From Flavobacteriales bacterium UBA5871 (GTDB taxonomy: Bacteria; Bacteroidota; Bacteroidia; Flavobacteriales_D; Crocinitomicaceae): a DNA stretch of 8,364 bases. The translations under genes and the position numbers were made by a program. Numbering within the stretch: position 1 is the stretch's first letter; every line of letters begins with the position of its first letter. The stretch is taken from positions 1-8,364 of the forward strand of contig DJFN01000011.1 in the NCBI GenBank assembly GCA_002432085.1, in the 5' to 3' direction. Below the pieces are notes generated by a model. That model did no database searches, was not told where the DNA came from, and saw nothing but the letters and a program-made list of their open reading frames with translations. Below, piece by piece: positions 1 to 6,928 of this stretch.

Positions 1-660
1 GCTCACAAGATCGAGCTCGTCTTTCAGCGGAATCAGGCGTTCTTTTCCCAGCAGCAGCGATTTCCGCAACAAGTTCGACAGCGTCGTGATGTTTTCCTTC
101 GCTTTGTAGGGATAAATATCCACTAGTGCGCGAATGCTGTTCAAAGAGTTGAACAAAAAATGCGGGTTGAGCTGCGAACGCAGGTTTTTCAGCTCGATTT
201 CATTCTGACTGGCAATCAGCTGCAGGTTTTTCAGCTCTTCGATCTGCGATTTCTGGAAGAAGTGGAAGGTGAAATAAATTCCGCTCCACAGCAGGAAAAA
301 CAGCGAACCGGTGAAAATATCCAGCAACAGGTAGCGCAACGGCGTCGGAGTGGCATTCGGAACGACCCACATGCTGAGCAGTGAATCCATCAGCGACAAT
401 ACAGCCGCCGCGAAAACACTCACGATCAATATCCGTGGAATAAGCGGCCCGAGGCGCATGCTCAGCCATCCCCAGCGGATGAACAGATAACGCATGCCGT
501 GTGTGAGCACGATGCCCGAAACAAAGAAGAGCGTTCCATACATCACGATGTAGCTCATCGGAACGGTGGACTTTGCGAGCGTCGCCGACAGGATCAGCGT
601 ATCGAGCAATGCCCAACCGGAGATCTGTGCCAGCCAATATACTTTCCTTGCACGTAGCAT
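1..660 (-). CDS. LytS/YehU-type membrane sensor histidine kinase, partial (N-terminal 220 codons)
   Basis: The minus-strand frame is open from the ATG at 660-658 to the window edge, so the C-terminal ATP-binding part is missing. The protein starts MLRARKVYWLAQISGWALL, a typical N-terminus of this family. It has about four hydrophobic segments (roughly residues 7-28, 39-57, 74-97 and 108-135), then a short coiled coil (about 136-163), then the family signature RSQLNPHFLFNSLNSIRALV, with His167 as the expected phosphate acceptor. The family (Pfam His_kinase, PF06580) autophosphorylates and passes phosphate to a LytTR-type DNA-binding response regulator, normally encoded next door; here that would lie past the left edge. 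There is no periplasmic sensor domain, so any signal is probably sensed in or near the membrane. The frame stays open upstream of 660, but the family-like N-terminus supports this ATG. The signal and targets cannot be told from the sequence. Confidence 0.93.
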   Translation of the reverse strand, partial: MLRARKVYWLAQISGWALLDTLILSATLAKSTVPMSYIVMYGTLFFVSGIVLTHGMRYLFIRWGWLSMRLGPLIPRILIVSVFAAAVLSLMDSLLSMWVVPNATPTPLRYLLLDIFTGSLFFLLWSGIYFTFHFFQKSQIEELKNLQLIASQNEIELKNLRSQLNPHFLFNSLNSIRALVDIYPYKAKENITTLSNLLRKSLLLGKERLIPLKDELDLVS

Positions 661-664
661 GATC

Positions 665-672
665 CAAATGTA
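665..672 (-). promoter_or_regulatory. Candidate -7 promoter element for the histidine kinase gene
   Basis: Read on the minus strand this is TACATTTG, a full match to the Bacteroidota -7 consensus TAnnTTTG. It ends only four bases before the kinase ATG, so transcription would begin at or next to the start codon, giving a leaderless message. I see no clear TTTG -33 element at the usual distance upstream, so this may be a chance match. Confidence 0.35.
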
Positions 673-777
673 ACTTTTTCGGGCTTTCAGGAAGTGTTTT
701 CGTCTATGAAAGGCGATTATCGAATTACAGAAGGGCTTGTTTGACCACAAAAGGCACAAAAGATAGTTGACGTGCTG

Positions 778-823
778 TGTGTAGTTCGAAGCATCCGTCC
801 GCTGCGGCGGACGGAATTACACA
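778..823. repeat. Long imperfect palindrome in the divergent intergenic region
   Basis: Bases 778-787 (TGTGTAGTTC) pair with 814-823 (GAATTACACA) over 10 positions, nine Watson-Crick and one G-T. Inside, 796-802 (CGTCCGC) pair with 807-813 (GCGGACG) around a TGCG loop, leaving an 8-base bulge at 788-795. The inner stem can instead be drawn as 9 bp (794-802 with 807-815). No T-tract follows on either strand, so it does not look like an intrinsic terminator. The compact GC-rich core with AT-rich flanks fits a dispersed palindromic repeat (REP- or MITE-like). It could also be a regulatory or mRNA structure, but it lies outside both flanking genes. Confidence 0.6.
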
Positions 824-858
824 AAAGAAGTTCTAAATTCCTGAAACACTAAACCGAA

Positions 859-907
859 CGACCGGTGACCGGCGACTCGAGACTGTTGACAGGAGACTGG
901 CGACCGG
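859..907. repeat. Degenerate 7-bp tandem array, seven units
   Basis: Seven consecutive heptamers read CGACCGG, TGACCGG, CGACTCG, AGACTGT, TGACAGG, AGACTGG and CGACCGG, consensus NGACYGG. GAC is invariant at positions 2-4 of every unit. The phase then slips by one base into AGACTTT (909-915). It is non-coding and ends 42 bp before the ATG at 950. It could be a heptanucleotide simple-sequence repeat or a row of protein-binding sites. Confidence 0.7.
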
Positions 908-909
908 AA

Positions 910-923
910 GACTTTTAAAAGTC
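910..923. promoter_or_regulatory. Perfect 14-bp palindrome, possible operator
   Basis: GACTTTTAAAAGTC is an exact inverted repeat with no spacer. It abuts the heptamer array and lies 26 bp upstream of the ATG at 950. Flanking bases extend the symmetry: ACCG (903-906) can pair with CGGT (923-926) if GAAG is bulged out. Its position upstream of a gene start would suit a dimeric regulator, but no known operator is recognised. Confidence 0.35.
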
Positions 924-949
924 GGTACAATTGTTGACATTTGTTTCGC

Positions 950-1858
950 ATGAAGCGCCTTTTTTTCCTCGTCCTGCTCACCTCCTCGATATCCGGTTAT
1001 GCCCAGCAATGGCAATCGGAGCGCTGGGGCGTACAGGTGCAATTGATCGCTTCGATCGGCACGCATCGTACTTCAGTCGGGATTCGCTTTAACTCCTACG
1101 TAAATGCTTCCTATGCGCAGCTGAACCTCGGCACGATATACCGCTTTCATGCTCACAACCTCGGTGGCCGTATGAACTTCGGCGAATGGCGGCATTCCGC
1201 AGGATTGGTGCTCATGGCCGGGAAAGAAACCAACCCCATAAATTTTCTCTGGGACGGTGCTTTCCACCAGACGGCACGCCCCTATTCCATTGGTTATTCT
1301 TATTTGCTGTATATCGATAACGCCGGAACAACACAACGATCAGGCGTATTTAATCTCGGCATTCAGCGGGTTGATGTCCTGTTTGAGAACGACGTCTGGG
1401 GCGGACAAGGCAAGGACCGGTTTCGCACAGGCGATTTTCAGATTTCTTACCGATCGGCAACCGAACGCGTTGCAGTGGGCGTTCGCTTATGGACGGGCGA
1501 AACCAGGCATTCGATCTGGAACAAAGATCCCCGGGACGGAATGCCCGGCGGTTACCGCGATCTGACGCCTTTAGCATTTGGAAAAACCAGTCACGGCATT
1601 TTCTTCGTCAGCGGCAGTCGTTCATTTCTGGGCGGCCAGGTTGCCCGAATTGAAATCGGTGCGGACAGTGAGGAAATTCGCCATATATTCCAGAATAAGA
1701 TCAGTCATGACCTGGTCTGGATGCCGAAGAAATTTCCGCGTACAACCCCACATTACCCCCGTTTGGGTAAAGAGGGGCAGAATGTATTTCTCCGAAAAGA
1801 CAAGCGCCCGGATCACATCTATTTCAGTGAAAGTGTGAATGATGGTGTGACTTACTGA
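950..1858 (+). CDS. Exported protein resembling the 'polymorphic toxin type 23' domain family
   Basis: 302 residues. The ATG at 950 is chosen over an in-frame TTG at 941 because it starts directly at a clean signal peptide: MKRLFFLVLL, small residues, then a likely cut after SGYA or nearby (about residues 18-20). The mature part is rich in short alternating strands and aromatic residues. Conserved-looking blocks are IGTHRTSVGI (36-45), GYSYLLYIDNAGTTQRSG (115-132), ENDVWGGQGKDRFRTG (146-161) and HDLVWMPKKFPR (253-264), ending near YFSESVNDGVTY. From memory these match proteins labelled 'polymorphic toxin type 23' (Pfam Bacterial toxin 23, PF15528), common in Bacteroidota. There is no N-terminal delivery module, T9SS sorting domain or adjacent immunity gene, so toxin activity is not supported by context; an outer-membrane or periplasmic beta-rich role is equally possible. 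It appears to be a single-gene unit. Confidence 0.62.
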   Translation: MKRLFFLVLLTSSISGYAQQWQSERWGVQVQLIASIGTHRTSVGIRFNSYVNASYAQLNLGTIYRFHAHNLGGRMNFGEWRHSAGLVLMAGKETNPINFLWDGAFHQTARPYSIGYSYLLYIDNAGTTQRSGVFNLGIQRVDVLFENDVWGGQGKDRFRTGDFQISYRSATERVAVGVRLWTGETRHSIWNKDPRDGMPGGYRDLTPLAFGKTSHGIFFVSGSRSFLGGQVARIEIGADSEEIRHIFQNKISHDLVWMPKKFPRTTPHYPRLGKEGQNVFLRKDKRPDHIYFSESVNDGVTY

Positions 1859-1935
1859 TTTTTCGTTAAAAGATCAACATCCGACAACTCGTAGCGATTT
1901 TTTCCCGTCCTTGTAGATAACTAATACTCTACAAT

Positions 1936-4278
1936 ATGAAACAAACCGCTACACGTTATGCCCTGCTTTTCCTGTGCAGTCTCGTTTTCGGATGGTCGCA
2001 CGCGCAATGTCCACCGGGACAGGAACAGCTGCAAATCATTATTAATCCGGATACATACGAAAATGAAACCTCCTGGGATCTCGTTGTCAACGGGAACATT
2101 ATGGCGAATGGAGGCTATGTCGGTGGAACCTACTGCGTTCCGGAAGACGCCTGTATCATTTTCACCATTTACGATAGCTACGGCGATGGAATCTGCTGTA
2201 CCTACGGCAATGGGTCCTACCAGGTATTGCTGGATGGCGTTGAGATCGGCTCCGGCGGCAATTTCGACCATTCCGAGCAAACCATTGTAGGCTGCGGACA
2301 GGGAACTTACTGTCAGAATCCTATTCCGATCATCGAAGGAGCTTATACGGCACCACAGCAGAATACATTCTATACATTCGAATGTCCGCTGACAGGCGTT
2401 TACGAGATCACGACCTGCGGTTTATCCGACTGTGACACCAAAGTCTGGGTTTACGGTCAGTGCAACTCCCAAACGACTTCGCAAACCAATACCGGTACGC
2501 TTTTCTACGATGACGATGCCGGTGGCTGCGGCGATCAGGCCCGTGTTGAAGGTTACTTTGAGGAAGGCGTTACGTACATCATCCGCATTGGCCGCGACAT
2601 CACTTCGTCCTGCGCAGTCGACACAATTAACTTTGAGGTGAACTTCCTGCACGAGATTTCAGGCTGTATGGACCCGAATGCCTGCAACTACGATCCTTTG
2701 GCTACACAATCCGGACAATGCTATTACTACCCGGATCCGAACTGTCCTGCAGGTCCGGATCTTCTGATCGACCAGAATGCGATCGTTACTTCCCTGAACA
2801 TGCGCACGGAGCTTGCTACCAACTGCATGGTTGTGGAAGGCTGTATGAACGGCTACGGCGAGCGTACGGTACTGGCATTCGATACACATATCAAAAATAT
2901 CGGTGCAACGGATTACTATATCGGAAACCCTTCTACCAATCCTGATCAGTTCACATTCGGCAACTGCCACGGTCACGCGCATTATGAAGGCTATGCAGAC
3001 TACGTTCTTTACGACGAAGACGGAACACCTATGCCAATTGGTCAGAAAAACGGATTCTGTGTAATGGATCTTGAATGCTCCGGCGGCGGATCGGCTCAAT
3101 ATGGTTGCGGAAACATGGGAATCACAGCAGGTTGCGGCGATATCTACGGCAGCTACCTCGATTGCCAGTGGATTGACGTTACGGATGTTGATACCGGTCG
3201 TTACACATTGGCTGTAAAAGTGAACTGGGATCAATCTCCGGATGCGCTTGGCCGCTATGAAATGGGCTACGAGAACAACTGGGCGCAGGTATGTATTCGT
3301 CTCACGATGGATGCTAACGGCGTTCGTGGTTTCGAAATTCTTCCGAACTGTCCGCCGGTTGTGGATTGCAACGGTGTTCCTTACGGAAATGCGGTTATTG
3401 ACTGTAACGGCGATTGCGGTGGTAGTGCCGTACGTGGTGACCTGAATGCCGATGCGGAAGTCGAAACGGTCGATGCAACGCTCTATATCGACGGTATATT
3501 GGACGAAACGCTAACGGCTTCGACGTGTCGCGACATTTCCGCCGATGGCATTATCAGCGTCTGGGATGCATCCCTGGCTAATAATTGTGCGGTGAACGGA
3601 CCGAGCAATAATAACTGCGAATTCCCGAATTCGGTGACCAATCCGGATAACATCGCGATTATCGGTTATACGACGATCAACACGGCAGAGCAATACATCG
3701 AAGTATCGATGCGCAACCCGGATGCACGCATGAACGGCTACGAGTTTACGGTTAGCGGTATTCAGATCGCAGATGTACAAAGCCTCATCGATCCGGTTGA
3801 ATACCCGGTAACGCCGCGCTTCCTTGTTGATGGCAATAAAGTGATCGGCTTGTCGCTGGTTGACAGCACAATTCCGAAAAACCTGACACCGGCACCGCTG
3901 GTTCGTATCTACTACAGCCAGATCACCGATCCGGATGCGATCTGTGTTTCAGGTATCGTACACGTAGTGAATGCGCTTCACCAGCCGGTAACGACTTTCA
4001 CGGAAGCTGCCTGCGTGAGCGTAGTTGGTCTGAACGAGCTGGAAGCAACATCGTTCAACCTCTTCCCGAACCCGGCAACGACACAGGTTTCTGTTGAGCT
4101 GAAACAGCCTGCTGCAGTTAAAACCGAAGTAAAAATTGTGGATGCAGCAGGTCGAACCGTGCACACAACTTCAGTTGATCAAGGCGCACAGTTAATTGAA
4201 ATACAGGTGAAAAACCTTGAAAAAGGCTGGTATAAAGTGACAGTCGGCAACGAATCACAGTCCTTTATCAAGCAATAA
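1936..4278 (+). CDS. T9SS-secreted multidomain lysyl oxidase homologue
   Basis: 780 residues. The order is: signal peptide (1-23, cut after SHA); a Cys-rich domain (25-120) with DTYENETSW and DSYGDGICCTYGNGSY; a pre-peptidase-C-like beta domain (about 121-238); a GCMDPNACNYDP linker motif (243-254); a lysyl oxidase domain (about 275-465); a dockerin-like pair of calcium loops (D502-x-N-x-D506...D513 and D533-x-S-x-D537...D544); a cohesin-like beta-sandwich (about 570-697); and a T9SS type A sorting domain (about 702-780, LFPNPATTQVSV to the end). In the oxidase core, CHGHAHY gives His345, His347 and His349 for copper. GQKNGFC gives Lys371, and GDIYGSYLDCQWIDVTDV gives Tyr404, matching the residues that form the lysine tyrosylquinone cofactor. 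The family oxidises lysine amines to aldehydes, crosslinking proteins; the bacterial substrate is unknown. It is followed by a terminator and looks monocistronic. Confidence 0.9.
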   Translation: MKQTATRYALLFLCSLVFGWSHAQCPPGQEQLQIIINPDTYENETSWDLVVNGNIMANGGYVGGTYCVPEDACIIFTIYDSYGDGICCTYGNGSYQVLLDGVEIGSGGNFDHSEQTIVGCGQGTYCQNPIPIIEGAYTAPQQNTFYTFECPLTGVYEITTCGLSDCDTKVWVYGQCNSQTTSQTNTGTLFYDDDAGGCGDQARVEGYFEEGVTYIIRIGRDITSSCAVDTINFEVNFLHEISGCMDPNACNYDPLATQSGQCYYYPDPNCPAGPDLLIDQNAIVTSLNMRTELATNCMVVEGCMNGYGERTVLAFDTHIKNIGATDYYIGNPSTNPDQFTFGNCHGHAHYEGYADYVLYDEDGTPMPIGQKNGFCVMDLECSGGGSAQYGCGNMGITAGCGDIYGSYLDCQWIDVTDVDTGRYTLAVKVNWDQSPDALGRYEMGYENNWAQVCIRLTMDANGVRGFEILPNCPPVVDCNGVPYGNAVIDCNGDCGGSAVRGDLNADAEVETVDATLYIDGILDETLTASTCRDISADGIISVWDASLANNCAVNGPSNNNCEFPNSVTNPDNIAIIGYTTINTAEQYIEVSMRNPDARMNGYEFTVSGIQIADVQSLIDPVEYPVTPRFLVDGNKVIGLSLVDSTIPKNLTPAPLVRIYYSQITDPDAICVSGIVHVVNALHQPVTTFTEAACVSVVGLNELEATSFNLFPNPATTQVSVELKQPAAVKTEVKIVDAAGRTVHTTSVDQGAQLIEIQVKNLEKGWYKVTVGNESQSFIKQ

Positions 4279-4299
4279 CACACACCATTCCTGTTCAAT

Positions 4300-4328
4300 A
4301 GCCGTCCGGAATACCGGGCGGCTTTTTT
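4300..4328 (+). terminator. Rho-independent terminator after the lysyl oxidase gene
   Basis: AGCCGTCCGG (4300-4309) pairs with CCGGGCGGCT (4314-4323), a 10-bp stem with one G-T pair and an AATA loop, running straight into six T residues. It begins 21 bases after the stop codon, in the right orientation to end that transcript. Confidence 0.9.
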
Positions 4329-4335
4329 ATTCTCG

Positions 4336-4375
4336 AAGGCCCGAATTAGTGGATTCCTAATTTCCGGCCTTTTTT
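4336..4375 (+). terminator. Second terminator-like hairpin in tandem
   Basis: AAGGCC (4336-4341) pairs with GGCCTT (4366-4371). Above a small internal loop, GAATTAG (4343-4349) pairs with CTAATTT (4357-4363) with one G-T pair, around a 7-base loop. The tail from 4370 to 4375 is six T residues. It starts seven bases after the first terminator's T-tract and precedes the promoter of the next gene, so it is probably a backup that insulates that promoter. Confidence 0.7.
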
Positions 4376-4382
4376 GTAGGCG

Positions 4383-4412
4383 TTTGAAGCAAAGACTTCT
4401 TTCTTATATTTG
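4383..4412 (+). promoter_or_regulatory. Bacteroidota-type promoter for the gene at 4432
   Basis: TTTG at 4383-4386 and TATATTTG at 4405-4412 are separated by 18 bases, matching the -33 TTTG and -7 TAnnTTTG elements recognised by the primary sigma factor of this phylum. The predicted start, about five bases downstream, leaves a leader of some 15 bases before the ATG at 4432. Its place just after two terminators supports independent transcription. Confidence 0.7.
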
Positions 4413-4431
4413 TTAACACACCAGCTAAATT

Positions 4432-5178
4432 ATGAAGACACTTTCCATTCTTGCCATCCTCAACTTTCTTACCGGTTTTGCCTTCAGTCAGGCAGAAATA
4501 CGTTTGGTGACCAATTCATCGCCTTTTCAAACGGGAGACGATATTTCCGGAACGGTTCATACACTGCCGGTTTATTCTCCGGGAACTTATGCCCTCAATT
4601 TCATCGTGACGAATACTTCCGGAACACCCAAAAACTGGAACATTCAGCGGTTGCGGATTGAAGCCCCGGCCGGATGGTTAGATGGTTTGAACTGGGCTCC
4701 ATTTCCGGACAATGAGTTCACAGGTGCGTGCTACGGACCGGATGCAATGCCTTCGAATCCGTGGACGAATCCTCATACGATGGAAATCGACAGCAACGGG
4801 ATCCTGATGGTCCATCTCACGACAGACCAGCCGGATTGCGCTCATTACCGCTATTACGTGATGGAAGGCAGTGAAAAAGTCGATTCTGTCGACATAGAAA
4901 TCTGTTATGTCCTCAACGTACTGGAACAAAAGGAAGTTGCTGGAATGACAGCTTATCCGAACCCGGCCAATAACCTGCTGACGGTCAACACAACCGGTTT
5001 GGGAGGAAATTACGAGATCCGCCTGACAGATGTATTGGGCAAAGTCGTTTATCACGAAACGGCTTCCGGCGTGAAGAAAAACCTGGACGTTTCCGAATTC
5101 AAAAACGGCGTTTACCTGGTTACCGTACTTGAAAAAGGCGTGGTCATCCAGACGCGGCGCGTGGTGATAAAGCACTAA
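4432..5178 (+). CDS. Small T9SS-secreted protein of unknown function
   Basis: 248 residues. A signal peptide (1-19 or 20, MKTLSILAILNFLTGFAFSQ) is followed by a domain I do not recognise (about 21-165). It looks beta-rich (GTYALNFIVTNTSGTPKNWN, RLRIEAPAGW) and has three cysteines, C100, C136 and C158, two of which could form a disulphide once outside the cell. The C-terminus (about 172-248) is a T9SS type A sorting domain: YPNPANNLLTVN, then IRLTDVLGKVVYHE, then FKNGVYLVTVLEKG, ending in a basic strand. Proteins of this design cross the outer membrane through the type IX system and are released or anchored at the surface as the sorting domain is removed. The gene has its own promoter and lies downstream of another T9SS cargo gene, but two terminators separate them, so co-transcription is unlikely. 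Sequence similar to adhesion or matrix proteins is possible but not shown. Confidence 0.85.
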   Translation: MKTLSILAILNFLTGFAFSQAEIRLVTNSSPFQTGDDISGTVHTLPVYSPGTYALNFIVTNTSGTPKNWNIQRLRIEAPAGWLDGLNWAPFPDNEFTGACYGPDAMPSNPWTNPHTMEIDSNGILMVHLTTDQPDCAHYRYYVMEGSEKVDSVDIEICYVLNVLEQKEVAGMTAYPNPANNLLTVNTTGLGGNYEIRLTDVLGKVVYHETASGVKKNLDVSEFKNGVYLVTVLEKGVVIQTRRVVIKH

Positions 5179-5278
5179 TTGCTACGCTGTTCCCGGAAAC
5201 CGATTTTTTTCGTTTTTACCCGTTGTCATTCCGAAACAAATAAAAGCATTCCCTCAAGGCTTTTCCATTTCTTTGTTG

Positions 5279-5286
5279 TACATTTG
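5279..5286 (+). promoter_or_regulatory. Candidate -7 promoter element for pyrG
   Basis: TACATTTG matches TAnnTTTG exactly and ends 25 bases before the pyrG ATG. No good TTTG is seen at the -33 distance; the region around 5257-5264 reads AGGCTTTT. Transcription would start around 5291, inside a run of four C residues (5289-5292). The rest of the 133-base gap (5179-5311) has T-runs near 5204-5217 but no convincing terminator hairpin. Confidence 0.55.
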
Positions 5287-5308
5287 CGCCCCGTAGTTAC
5301 ATTGCTAA

Positions 5309-6925
<1,617 letters not shown>

Positions 6926-6928
6926 TTA

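Noticed and set aside
200..667. 155-codon minus-strand open frame starting with TTG
   Set aside because: It overlaps the histidine kinase in another frame of the same strand, and its composition (rich in His, Arg and Ala, no domain pattern) is that of a shadow; the kinase frame has clear family motifs.
778..823. Palindrome considered as an intrinsic terminator
   Set aside because: No T-tract follows the stem on either strand, and it lies more than 100 bases from both flanking genes, upstream of their starts rather than after a stop.
859..907. Heptamer array considered as a CRISPR array
   Set aside because: Units are contiguous 7-mers with no spacers, far shorter than CRISPR repeats, and no cas genes are present.
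1859..1935. Possible promoter of the lysyl oxidase gene
   Set aside because: No TAnnTTTG match or paired TTTG is visible in these 77 bases; the gene may use another sigma factor, a degenerate element, or readthrough from upstream.
2659..3234. 191-codon minus-strand open frame inside the lysyl oxidase gene
   Set aside because: It is antisense to the oxidase core, has no signal peptide or motif, and is explained by the codon pattern of the real gene.
5179..5217. Possible terminator after the small T9SS protein gene
   Set aside because: There are T-runs, but the only stem before them (CGG-AAA-CCG) is three base pairs, too weak to call.
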